Assembly (NCBI GenBank): GCA_036897625.1
Contig: JAYMTA010000013.1
Location: forward strand, 1-64,000
Origin: Pelargonium cotyledonis
Taxonomy: Eukaryota > Streptophyta > Magnoliopsida > Geraniales > Geraniaceae
Reading direction: 5' to 3'
Length of the DNA stretch: 64,000 bases
Positions 37,460 to 49,302 of this stretch are shown here, piece after piece. Positions within the stretch are counted from its first letter, which is position 1; each line of letters opens with the position of its first letter. Below the pieces are notes generated by a model that saw nothing but the letters and a program-made list of their open reading frames with translations, was not told the DNA's origin and did not search any database. The position numbers were made by a program, and so were the translations under genes.

Positions 37460-40400
37460 GAGAGCTAAGCAACGGGTCACTTACAGTCATAAATTCTTGT
37501 CTATCATAAGCTTAAAAATCAAGTAAATTGCCAGATTCAAATCGAAGAAGTCCTGGTTATCTTGTTGTCAACTTAATGTTTTTAGAACTTGAGATTCACT
37601 TGTATAATAAAAGTCTTTATTTCATTGATGACGAGACACTTTGTCAATTAAGTTAGCCAAGACAGGGGGGTATATGGCTCGTTCTAAATAGGAGCTTTTA
37701 ATTAGTAGCGGAGCCCTACTACTCCTACAATTAGAGAGACACAGAGTACGATTTCTTAAGAGTTTTGTAAGCAAGATCCCCCAAACTCTTTCTAGGAAAT
37801 AGGCCAAAACCTACTTGTTTTTATTGGAACTACCTACTGCATCTTCCAGATGAATCTTTATTAAATCCCTTTTTATTTTGCACAACAATTTGTGTACTCC
37901 CAGGAGTCTTAGCACTCGTCTATTGGGCCTAGAATTACTTTATACAATCCAGTTAGGCTGTGGTTTCTAATTTCAAAAATATGTGTATAATCTTCAACCC
38001 GATTCTAATCTATGGAATAGGTGCTTTGTTTTACAACTTATAGTAGACTAGTACGTATGGTAGCGATCATTTCTTCTCAACTTTTTGGTAATCAATGACT
38101 TATTTTAAAGATTTTGACTTTGGTCAATTTCAAGTATTTGAGTATACATAGTGTGGATATAATCTAGTCGAAGCTGCTTGCATTTCTTTACTTAATATAG
38201 TTTCACAATCTTGAATACAAAGGAAAGCCTATCCATTAAGTACAAAAAGACTGCTTAATTATTCCTTCTTGGTAGTACCATTATAAAAGGAGGATCTCCC
38301 CTAAAAGTAGTGCGGGCTACTAACTTTTGCTAAAAAACTTCTCTAACAAGGGTTCCATATTTAAGTTAAAGCGGATCCAAAGCTTCAAAAAGGAATAGGG
38401 TAAGTAATAAGTTTAATCTAGTATGTAAAGGAAATAATTGAACCTCATGGATATACCATATCATATCTTAATTAATTAAAAAATAAAAAAAAATAAAAAA
38501 GAATAAAACCCAATAAAAGTCTTTCTCTAAGAAATAACTAAGGTTAGTTTATAGAAGAGAAGCCAAGATAAATCTTACTTTGTTTTGCACGTTAAAGCCT
38601 ACTCCTTTTTTTGTTTGGCTTTGTCTAACTTATTAAATATATGAGATTGAGAGAAAGTAACTAAGTAGATAACTGGATCTCATCTTATCTTTCTTTATAA
38701 ATATGAATGTGAATGTAAAGATATTCTATGCTGTCGAAGGTAAATAGAGACTACACAAGATATTGCTCACTTTAAACTCTTATTCCATATGTTTACTGAG
38801 ATTTTCCATACTGTGTATCTTGTCTAAATCCCCCATTTACAGATTCAGGGTTCCAAAAAACGTGACTTTCTACGCTATAAGGAACCGTTATTAATTAAGT
38901 TACTTTCTCTCGAGCGAACCCCCTAGTAGCCTATACATCTAGAACTCAGTGCTACAGTAGTTTGAAATTGCCTCAGCAAAAGAATACGCAGAGGCGAGAG
39001 ACTTTTAACTTGCAGCGTACCAGAGTAAGGTATACGGTAATTAAGAGCAATAACATCATATCAAAGACTTTAGACAGTATAAGAAAAAAAAAGGAAGGTC
39101 TTTATAACGCTTAACCTGATCAGAGTATTTTAAAAGAGGAGTCCTAGTAGACCCAATATGAGAGTATATTGCACTAAGAGGGGTGCATTAACACTTCTTG
39201 TAGAGCTGTAGTGTAAACAATTAAAGAATTTTCATACTAAACTAGTTATTAATCGTATTTATAAAAAGGGGGCTTCTAAGGACTTTGGTAAGGTACGTAG
39301 TTCTTCATTTTCAGCATATAAAAATAATCCACAGGGGTGTACTCCTAATTCTTCCAAATTCTTATAGATAGAAAATTTTCCAGATTTTAGACTATTATAG
39401 AGTTATACCAAACTAAGCAGACAAAGCTCACTATCACAAGGTTGGATATTGGTACATCTTTTTTACAGACTTAGCGTAAAGCATCCTAACTTTTTTTTGA
39501 TCGATCGCATCCCAATTGCGAACCCCTGTCCTTGTTAATTGGATGCTCCTGCTTAGTACAAAGGACTGCTCCCTTAAGTACCCCAACTTAGCTCTATAAA
39601 TAACTATATGTCCCTACTGTCGATAAAAGGAGAACCCGTAAGTATACCTAAGCATACTGTTACAAGAAGGCCAATAAGATAGCAACTAAGGCAGGTTGAA
39701 GAAGGGGGGGTACCGGTTATAAGCTCCATAAGACAGACGGAGACCCCTAAGAAATCCGTTGAGACCACAACTTAGAAAAGATTAGTATTGAGATATAGCT
39801 TACTTTAATATCTTTTACTCCTAAAGTCGGTTTTAGAACAGCATTAGAACGTTCAGTTGTAATCCTTATTCCCCATATATTCAAATCTAATTTAAAATCT
39901 ACCTTGCATAGATGAAGGGGTTACCTTGACCTAGTTGCCTCATTAGTTAGTCTAGATTATTATTCCCGGACTCTATATAAAACAAAACTGGAGTACTTCT
40001 TAAGTTAAACCCAGAGGTTTTGTGCTACTCTGAAGTTGCAATGTTACGGATTTGTCTCATTATAGTAAGTAAAGCTGCTCTTAGGGGCTCCCTTTTTAGT
40101 TAGTGCAGACAAGTGTACAAAGTTTTAATAATTTCAAGTCTTTACTAAATGGTCTCTTATCCATCTATATAAAAAAGGGTATAGAGCTAAGATTTCTCTA
40201 AACTCTTACCGGAATAGCTATTACCAATCTTAGGCTTAGGTCTAGAGCAGTACTTAGATATACGCTAAAATTTAGGTTCGTTTTATAGCAATCTTGTAGA
40301 AATCTCATTTTATATGAAAAGTTTCCTGCAGCGCAGCTTTATAGATAATTTTATAACAGAGGCGCCTCCATCCCGCATCCTTTATAAAAGTTTTGGATTA

Positions 40401-43400
40401 TACAAGAGGAAAGACTTTAACGAGGTTTAAGATTTATATAATGAGGTGTTTTCAATAGGCGAACCCAGTTTTCTAAAGATTCCTTTTTATTTTATATAAT
40501 TAAGTATAAAACTTTTTGTAATCTGGATATACTTCTTTGTGTTTAAAGGGCTGCTTTTAACTAGGATTTGCTTCATTAAGTAAGGAATTTAATAAGACAA
40601 TTATAGTCTAAAAATTGCCATTTCGAACAAGAAAATTTGAGGATAATCGTACAAGCAACAATAACCCAGATTGTGAATATTACTTATTTTATTTAAACTA
40701 CCCTTTTTATTCGGATACATCTCTAAACCTAACTAAGAAGCTTGTCTCCCATTTCCTTCTACTAGGAGCTTTCTTAAGAAACCCCAGTTAATACAAACAC
40801 AAGTAAAACAGGGTACGCTTTTTTTTTATAATTTAGACATATGACATATAATTATCTTTTTTTAGTACATTTAAGGCCCTAGCAACACCTGTTTTGTTAC
40901 TTACTTTACTAAAAGGGGGTATACGAAGTAAGCCTTACCCTAGTTAAATGTAAGTACTTTGTTAATTCAAAAGTCTACCTTTCTTAAATATAAGTCGTAG
41001 TAATTTGATTTATTAGTTTAGGAGGAGACTACATATGCCTATTTAATAGGAGTTTCCTCAGAGCTTTTCTTTAAAAAAATTCATATATGTCTTCTTTACA
41101 AATAGGCAATCCCTTATTAAGATAATTTACTATAATTTCTTGATTTTCTTAATAAATATAAATAATAAATAGGAAATACCTAAATACGGCTCCTACAATA
41201 CTAGGGAAAGAACGCACTTTCACGAAAGACAGTATTTTAGTGTTGCGAGATATTTTAGTAGTTGAACAGATTTTTTTCTGAGGAGTCTCTAAGCCAATTA
41301 CATATAAGTTAAGTAATAGTAGGGGAATTTCTTTACATTATTAAGATAGAAATCGGTTCCTTTTAAAGCACTTAGACTAAAGAAGAAGGGGCGGGATTAC
41401 TTTGTTTAAATAGTAAAATCAGTATTTGGAAGTTAAAACCATGGTTTACATACCTATATACTTATTTGTTACTGCTACTGGATTTGAACCTAGAGTTACG
41501 TTCTTAAAAAAGTACTGTTGTACCCCCCCTTTTAAAAGGACTCCCCGGACCGGAGAAAACAGAGTCTATAAATTGTATTTAAAAGAAGTTCCTCCATTCT
41601 TTAATAGAACTAAAGAAACCCCTAGTATTATGGGAAGGGGCACTTCGGTTCTAGTTTTTTAAGCTTTATTAGTAAAGGCTTTCTCTCTATAATATATAAA
41701 AAATAAAGATAGTAGACAAATTAGAATCATGAAGGGTACAATTACGAAAGAATTATGATATCATAGCATTTTTATTCACTCTATATTTTGGCAAGCATAA
41801 GCAGTATGTTGTAAGCTACTACCTTTTAGAGTTCCATTTTAAAAGAAGTCCTGGTTAATCCAACCTTGATACTTGTATAGTCAGAACCCTTTTAGGTGTA
41901 CCTATTTAATTCACAGGGCAGTCTATGAGGACTAAGAATATGCATGTAATACTTATTCTTTATTTATAGGGTTAGGATTTGAATCCTTAAAACTTCTTAT
42001 AAACCAATCTATAGGATCTAGTCTTGAATTCGAGTAATATAAGATTTCCCTGAATAGACAGGGGGTGTTTTCCTTAATGCAGTCTTTCTCAACTGTAAAG
42101 ATTTTCGTTCAGGTTTACTAAGGAATCAATAAGTTCTGTTGTTATGTTACTTTCTTTTTATATACCAAAAAACAGTAGGAAGAGGGTGCCCTTATTTAAT
42201 GAGTTCTAAGCCGAAAGACCTCTTGTAATACTTACTAAAGTTACCCTATAATATTTACGGCGGGCCCATCCCCAATTAGATAAAGAAACTCACGATACCA
42301 ATCTCCGACTAAGTGCAAAGTGCAGTAAGTGAACAATTTTTAAAGGATTCTGCAAGCTTACAATAGTGCCTTTCAGCAGTGTCAGATCATAAGTTTAACC
42401 AACATATCTAGGGTATCTCAGAAGAGGAACCCATTGTATTTGATAATTCTTTTTATACCAGCTGCTTGTCCCTTGACTTATAGAGTTAGCTTTAGTTGCC
42501 AGTATATTGAATATTTACTGGTTTGCCTCAGTACCGAAAACCTTTTTGGGGAACTTTCTGACTTTATATGCATGATAGTAAGGGTTCTCCTTTTTACACT
42601 AGAAAACGAAAGTCTAATACAGAAGGCATCAAATCTTTGACGTGGGATAAAGCAAGCCTTTTTCAACAGGGTAAATGAAAAGAATGCTTTTTCTCTAGAC
42701 TCAGCCCCTTGTTTGTTAAGGATTTATCTTCATTATGGGAATAGCAACTCTCTCCCTTGTAAATTCTTAGTTTAGTGAGAGAACTTATACACTATATATC
42801 CTCACAGGTCAAGTATTGACTCAACATAACAGGACTCATTATAACAAGCACTTAAGATATATTTAAAATTACTTGATAAAAGGGATGTCTCCCCACCCCA
42901 ATCCGGGTAGAAAATGCGAATCAAACCTCGAGCAGTTCTAGTATCTTTGTTTGTCTAAATATTATATTAGAATAACTACAAGCTACGCAGTAATACCTGG
43001 GGTTTTTATAAACAAAAGAACTTATCCCTAAAGTCAAAATGTATGAAAGGTCTTCTTGGTAATGCATGGGTTTCTAAGGGGCGCTGTACGAAGGTGGTGT
43101 ACTAGTAAGTTACTTTACTAGCGAGCGCTGGTAACTAATCAAATGTTTCTATATCACATAGGAACTCTTCATAGAGGGGTCCTTCTATATTAATAGGCAG
43201 TTTAAAACTCTTTTAAAATACGCATTACATTAGTTATGTGTTACCTGTTGAGTTAAACTTGAATTTCGAACCCTATTCCTGGTATATCCTGCATTACATG
43301 TGCTCAGTTCTTCTTGTTTTTTGTGCACCTCATTTCTAAAAAGAAACAAAGTTTATACGCACAAGCATACAAGGATACGTAATTTTAAGACTGATAATCT

Positions 43401-43635
43401 ATGTATTAATTCTAAAAGGTAATTAAAGGCGCAGTAAAGGGCACAGAAGAGATATAGCTAAGGAGCCCCATATATCCCGGGTTTGCCAGGAATGCTTGAC
43501 GACACAAGTACCCTCTATTGTATCTAGATATTATTAAGAGACGCTGTAGAATGAGCAATTCTAAATACAAAAAGAGTAGAAATTGGAACCCTTTTGCAAG
43601 AACCAAGTAAAACCAGATAAAGGGCTTTAATACTA
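37460..43635. other. 6-kb gene-free AT-rich spacer
   Basis: Contents: an A-rich tract at 38470-38515, G7 at 39704-39710, a purine-rich patch with ACAAGAAGGCCAATAAGA near 39662 that may belong to the composite family, and GGGCCC at 42262-42267. Reverse T-arm-like words occur near 41482 (GATTTGAACC) and 41968 (AGGATTTGAATCCT). Frames up to 81 codons are unassigned. Confidence 0.5.
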
Positions 43636-43639
43636 AGTA

Positions 43640-43710
43640 AGACAGGACTTGAACCACGGACCCAACCTAGCCTATTTGCTCTACCAATTAGTTCTAGCGG
43701 TCTCTAGTCT
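43640..43710 (-). pseudogene. tRNA-like relic, type unassigned
   Basis: Read on the minus strand, the order D-loop (AATTGGTAGAGC), a 20-base middle with GGCTAGGTTGGG, then T-loop (GTGGTTCAAGTCC) has tRNA spacing. The D and T stems are mostly mismatched. The middle could descend from an asparagine or lysine tRNA, but the anticodon is unreadable. Confidence 0.5.
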
Positions 43711-44130
43711 TTTATAATTTCCCGATTTCAGAGGGTTTTGGTAATAAGGTATTCTAAGTTATAAGCGTACTGGTTAACGATTTTAGCTTACCTTTCCCTG
43801 AAAACCAAGGAGCTCTCTTATGGCGCGTGGTCTTACCGCATAGGTTTTTGTTAGTTTGATTAGGAATTAAGGTCGGGCATCATCATCTTGTGTTTATATT
43901 CTATTACTATATTTCTAAGGGTTCCCAAGGAAAGTTAGTGGATTATACAAAAATTCCGCTGATTTAGCATCTTATTATCCCTTGGTGTCTCTGCCTTCTC
44001 TAAATTAGGGTTTCCACGAAAAGAGATAAACTAGGGATTGAGACGAGAATCCACTTTATTACCAGTTTTGTACTTATGTCTCATAACAGTTAGTAACAGA
44101 ATAGGTCCCAAATTAGGGGATTCATGAACA

Positions 44131-44202
44131 GTCTAACTGGATTCGAGCCTCTGACTTGGGTCTCAATTAGTCTCTGTTCTACCAAGTGTAAACGCGCTAG
44201 AC
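44131..44202 (-). pseudogene. 72-nt tRNA-like element with an intact acceptor stem
   Basis: On the minus strand GTCTAGC at the 5' end pairs at all seven positions with GTTAGAC at the 3' end (one G-T), enclosing exactly tRNA length. The D-arm pairs GTTT with GAAC around a loop containing TTGGTA. The anticodon stem pairs only partly, and the T-stem is short by about two bases around CTCGAAT. The D-arm resembles tRNA-Trp, but the anticodon does not. It is a relic, or possibly a tRNA-shaped processing signal. Confidence 0.5.
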
Positions 44203-45884
44203 TTAATTAGCTCTCCTGGCTTTCCTTGGGTATACAAGAAACAAATAAAGAAACCTTTAAGTGTTTTTTGGTTTAATCATATATATCACGTATAAATATA
44301 GAGCAAGGACATTATTTAGTAAAAAGTTATATGCTCTTTTCCTTTTTTGTGGAGTCCCGGAATAGTAATAATCCAAGTATTGCTCTTTGGCGTATACCAA
44401 CTAGTAAAAAATGTAGGTAGTGGACACTCAGAAGAGAGGGCGAAGCTGTCAAAATTAAGGATAATATAAACTACTAAGTTTTTACTCTTGTTCTGTGTTT
44501 TTGAGTGGGATATAAAGCTATGTAGGTTTTACAAGATAGGGTCTTTTCCTCGGTTCTTAGTAATTAAAAGAGGGTCTCTTATAAGTGGGTCTGGCTAGTT
44601 TCTTTTAAAGTATTCAAATTATAGGAATTCTTCGCATGTCTTTAGTAATTTGGGGAGATTTAGTAATAATAAGAGCAGCTCGTTAATAAGTAGACAAGTT
44701 TTTTTTTACTTGCAAGAAAGTAAATATTTACAAAACTCCGTGCAGGATCCTTGCCCAAGGAAAAGTAGGATCTCGTGGTCTAAAAAAGTGAAGGAATTTA
44801 CTATTTATTGTCCACGCCTTCTCTAGTTCGGTTTAAAAAAGGAAATCTCATAAGCGGGGCAGTTCTTTAATGAGACTACTTGTATTTTACAAAAAGGAGT
44901 ACCTTAGGAAAAGCCTAAATAAGGAGCTACTTTTAGCAGCTATAACCCCCCGGTTAATCTGGGGATCAATTCAAGGAAAGTCCTTATTTCTGGGTGCTAT
45001 TTCAGAGCATCGTCTATTAATGCTAATGCACCGAAAGTTCTAGCTTGTATATCTAAAAGAGAGTACTCTAAGCCTTGTGTTTTACAAACTTTTTCTTTTC
45101 AAGTTGTAGTTACTGGGGCAGTGATAACCAGTGTTTGACTCAAATTTATGATCCTTGAACGGGATCTCCGTTTTTAAACTTCTTGTACAAAAACGTAAAA
45201 GAGATCTAAGGAACTGACCAAAGAATTCCCTTTCCATTTTTTGTATGGATCTTTTAAGAATTTCAAAAGGGTACTTATTAATTCAAGACAGGATTCTTTG
45301 TATATAGGATAAAAAGGTCAACAGAAAAAAGCAAGTAAAAATGTAATAGAAAGATTCGTAAATAAGAGACATAAAATAAATGAAGTTTACCACTACCAAT
45401 AGAAGAAGTACAAGAATTCAAGTGAGTTTATGGTAAAGGCAGAGTAAGAACTAGGGGTTCTCGGTCTAATGCTAGGTTGTAATGGATACAATAAGATTTA
45501 ATAAGTATAGGCGGACTCCCTTTTGGATACTCATAATAATCAAGGGAGGAGCTTTTCCTCGAAAAAAGGGAAAAGGCTTACTTGTAAGTGACCTTTGTTT
45601 TGTATTGTAGTCGAGATACTCAGCTGCTTAACCTTAAATTTCAGGAATAGTTATACATTAAAAGTAAATACTCTCAAATAAAGGATAACAAATATGGATT
45701 GAGGACTAAGCTAAAAACCCAAAGTTCTTGTCTAGAATATCATTTATCAAGAGTTTATAGGATATACTTGAAGCTTATACAATCCAAATTTTACTATAAA
45801 TAACTCCTTTTTCGGAAACTTACACGGTATTAAAAAAAATAGGATAGCAGATTCCTCACTTTAGAAACTAGCTTTAGAGAATTT
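44203..45884. other. Gene-free AT-rich spacer
   Basis: It contains the palindrome AAGGAGTACCTT at 44894-44905 and a few related words. No gene or RNA was recognised. Confidence 0.5.
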
Positions 45885-46010
45885 GACTACTCCTCTGGAA
45901 CTGAGTTTTTGTACTACCTGATTCGTAGCTGTCTTGCTCTTTGTAATACCTATACCTTTCTTCGGAGCTATACCTAACCTCAGTTCTTGAAGGACAAGTC
46001 CGTATCTTGT
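45885..46010 (-). repeat. Purine-rich block of the composite repeat family (reverse)
   Basis: The minus strand shows GGTATAGCTCCGAAGAAAGG (reverse of 45955-45974), matching the word at 6042. One frame stays open for about 37 codons and would encode a Lys-rich peptide beginning GIAPKKGIGITKSK. No family is recognised. Confidence 0.4.
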
Positions 46011-46059
46011 AAAAACCTATCCCTGGTTCTACTTTACTCATTGCTTCAAACTCGTCCTA

Positions 46060-46365
46060 CTTGAAAAACTTTTACTGAATTCTTAAAGCCTTTAAAGCAG
46101 GTAGACTTTCGCCCGAGATTTCGCTTTAGCTTGGGCATTGGCTAACTCACTGTGTACTTGACTAATAACTAGTAAACTGAAAAAACATTTCTAACGGATA
46201 GGTTCTCTGAGCGGGCAATGTCATAGTTCAATACTTGGAATCCAGGAAAGAAAGTGAGACAGAAAGAAGAGCTCTTAGTCTCATTCTGTTGATAGCTATC
46301 CATCTTTAGTAAATTGTCAATTTGGCAGGCTGCAAATGGGGAGGGGTGGGCAATTAATCAAAGAA
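46060..46365. other. Short higher-GC island
   Basis: 46081-46140 is 27/60 G+C with ordinary plant-mitochondrial texture and no GGRGYCC palindromes. It ends beside a tRNA-Gln relic at 46379. No gene was recognised. Confidence 0.35.
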
Positions 46366-46378
46366 TGAAAGAAAACAG

Positions 46379-46450
46379 ATTACCAGCAATGACTCGAACC
46401 TTTACACACTTAGACCAAAAACAATGCTTTACCACTTGACCATTTAAAAC
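46379..46450 (-). pseudogene. tRNA-Gln relic 3, anticodon region preserved
   Basis: Minus-strand words GGTCAAGTGGTAAAGCA, TTGTTTTTGGTCT and GTAAAGGTTCGAGTC follow mitochondrial tRNA-Gln(UUG) order, with the TTTTTGG anticodon loop intact. The two acceptor strands do not pair and the D-stem is imperfect. It is the best-preserved glutamine relic here, but I would not call it functional from sequence alone. Confidence 0.6.
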
Positions 46451-47040
46451 CTTGAACGGCAAACATTAAAGAACTTGGATAAGCTTTTTTTATTATTTAC
46501 TTACTATAGTCTATTAAGATGATTTTCTTGATTTACCGTATCTAATTAGAGTTCTAAGACTTAAAGTTTTTTTGCCAAGGGCCAAATCCTGTCATAAAAG
46601 TTAAATCTATGAAATAGTAGTACACTTTATCGAATAAGAGATCCCTTTTAAGCCGGATCCTGATTAAGAATAATATGTAAACTGGATTAAATCCGACAGC
46701 TATTATGAATTGTAGACAAAGAGGTGCCTTAATGTTTACTGGAGTAATGCTTGTTGAATTTGCCTTAAATAGGAATCTTTTATAAGTAACAACTGTCTAA
46801 AAGAAAAGCCTCTAGATTTATATTAGGAGTACCATTAGGCGAGTAAAGTAAGACTTATGAAGCGAAATAGTTAAAAGCTCTAGGACCCCTTATGTGTAAA
46901 AACTGCCTTAGCATAGTCTTTCTTGTATTCTTTTTTTTTTAATAGTATTTGATTAAGGATTTCTGGTTAAGATATTTTTTTTTAGAAGTAGATGCTGGTT
47001 ATAAGGTATCCAGGTTCTATCATTTATAGTATAATACATT
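46451..47040. other. Gene-free AT-rich spacer
   Basis: Two long T-runs (near 46931 and 46977) and no recognisable gene or RNA. Confidence 0.5.
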
Positions 47041-47300
47041 AACCTTCCTCCGTTACACTACAGTCGGTAAGAGTCACTGTCCCACTACTCTGTAAGATTT
47101 ACAGTCTCCCGTGTCAATAACTATAGAGTACATGAGGGATACCCCCTTAACAACTACGACTATCTATTACATACTTATTAATTGCCTATATTATAGAATA
47201 CTATAACTATAAAGAAGATTCTAATACACTAAGACTTTTAAGGAAGACTTTCCTATCTAATAATACATATTCTACTAGCTACTATACTTCCTTACAACTT
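47041..47300 (+). repeat. Composite dispersed repeat, copy D
   Basis: Module 1 is CTTCCTCCGTTACACTACAG then TCGGTAAGAG (from 47044). Module 2 is TCTCCC, a loop with GTCAATAACTATAGAG, then GAGGGATACCCCCTTAAC (to about 47152). An AT-rich tail with CTATCTATTACATAC resembles the tail of copy A. Copy E follows 300 bases further on in the same orientation. Confidence 0.65.
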
Positions 47301-47670
47301 CCTTATAACAATAAGAGGGGTATATAGGTTATAAGATTAAGATAGAGAGTTTTATAGCTTTAAAGTTAGGTATGAAGAAGACATTACTAAGTCAAGAGAA
47401 TAAATGTTAGTGGGCCTATAGCGTAAATAAGTCCATTTCAGAATACTCCTAGCAATAATCTCCTTCGGATGCCTTCAGTCCGTAAGAATAGTGAGTGTAT
47501 GGTTAATATTTCTAAGTTTCTATCCTCCTTTGTCAGTAACAATAGGGGCTAGAGGAATCCCCTTAAGATTGGTACAGCTGATAATAAAATAATAAGCAGC
47601 TACTAAGAAGAAGAGTCTAGCTAAGACAAAAGCTCATAGGAAAGTTCTAGGTAGGCAGGCATATGACATA
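47301..47670 (+). repeat. Composite dispersed repeat, copy E, with flanking purine-rich blocks
   Basis: Module 1 is TCCTTCGGATGCCTTCAG then TCCGTAAGAATAG (from 47461). Module 2 is TATCCTCC, TTTGTCAGTAACAATAGG, AGAGGAATCCCCTTAAG (47521-47567). A purine-rich block with TAGCTAAGACAAAAGCTCAT then AGGAAAGTTCTAGG follows at 47616-47660. Copy G has the same module order and the same downstream word. Confidence 0.65.
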
Positions 47671-49302
47671 TGAACAAACTGTGGATAAAGATACGAAACA
47701 AGGTAAGCTGTTGGTTTGGCTATTATAATGAGGGGCTTCTTTTTACAGCCAAGGATAAAGTCGCAAAACTCCCGCAGACAACAACACGCAAACATTTAGT
47801 CTGTTAATACCGTCTTTTCATGAAAAAACTGTATCAACTTTTAAAGGTACTATGAAAATGGTGGGAAGTCACTTAGTGATTTTTTATCTATTTTTTATAT
47901 CCCATTGCGTATATGAAATTGGAGTTCTAAAGTATATAAGGAATTCCCTACATCGCAAGGAAGTTGTAGACGGGTTGCAAGTCCTATGTATACTAGTATA
48001 GCTCTCTGGACTACAAAAGGTCCAGTTTCAAGAAAATTGAGTCACTTGCGCTCTACAAAGACTGACAAGGGTTAGTCCTTATTATATAGCTATCTAGGTA
48101 ACCCTTCCCATTAGGTATTCCTTGTTCATTAATCGGAAGAAAAACGTTTGCTTAACACGGTACCCCCGGTATTTAAGTTATTCAAGATTCAAAGCACTGG
48201 ACGTGGACTTTTAAACAAGATCGAATCCTAAAGTAAGGGAAAGAGGGGCCGTAAATGTTTTATAACAGGATTTTAGGTACTCGTTTATCGATCTTAGAAT
48301 CTAGGAATCTAAGAACAATTTTAGGAATAAGTAAATAACGGGAATTCTAACTCAACTCAAGGTCAGTTTTCCTAGTAGCGGTTATTAGTACCTTATAACT
48401 TGAGTAATCGAGAAACTTTTAAAACTAGTACATTACATAGGAGTTAGTAATTGTTTGTTTTCGGAGAAGCCGCTTCTATCGGGTATCGGGATTTCCCTGT
48501 TTTATTTGTGGGCCTTTGCTTACCCAAAGATGTCTGTAAGTGCTAGTAGAAAAGAAAATTTCTTTTCTATCTCTAAGTTGTTCTCACATAAAAGCTAGCC
48601 CATACTACGAACAGAGGGGTCTTTGAAGTTTAAGTACCGGATAGCTGGTCTAAGTCAGATTTTTTAGTTAATTCACAAGGGTATATGGGAAATCCTTTCT
48701 TCTGAGTACGTATCCTACGCGGGGGGTTTCTCTGTAAAAAAAAAAGGGAAGAGTCTGTAATTTAAGATTCCTAAACACAATACCTATACCTTAGTAGTAA
48801 TTACTCTTGTCTTCTTTTTTAAGTGCTTGGTTGTTAACAATATAATAGTTAGTCACTTTTAACTATTTCAGTCATTGTGCATAGTTTTTTGCTGGAATCC
48901 AGGGTCCGGTTACGAGAGCGTATTATTAATGAGGTTCTTTTTAATAATATATGGATGAACTTTATTTATATATTACAACGGATTTCGTAATCTCTAATAA
49001 AAGGGTTTCAATGCATTGGATGCGTACTAGTTCTCAGGAGTAGGTAATAAAGTGAGTCATTTCAGCACATTTTTACTTTATATGAGGTTAAGGTAAGGGT
49101 AAGAACTTAAAACCTCGGGTTTGTTATAGTAAAATTGCAGTTTTTGAGTACTTTATTTAAAAACTACACTGCGTCTCGCTAAACTACTTTTAATCTTTAA
49201 ATTTAAGTGAAACGTGAGCTTGATTGAAAAGTCGTTGGTTCGAATCTAATTATTCTAAATTTTCGAAAGTGGATTTGCTAACTTTAGTTAAAAGCGGGCT
49301 GT
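47671..49302. other. Gene-free spacer on the 3' side of ccmB
   Basis: No gene was recognised. It may hold the ccmB transcript end, but no strong minus-strand stem-loop was found next to the stop codon. Confidence 0.45.
49231..49256 (+). pseudogene. Isolated tRNA T-arm-like hairpin
   Basis: GTTGG-TTCGAAT-CTAAT forms a complete 5-bp T-stem (two G-T pairs) with a classic seven-base loop, but no D-arm or acceptor stem could be fitted upstream. It lies about 50 bases beyond the ccmB stop, on the opposite strand. Confidence 0.4.
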
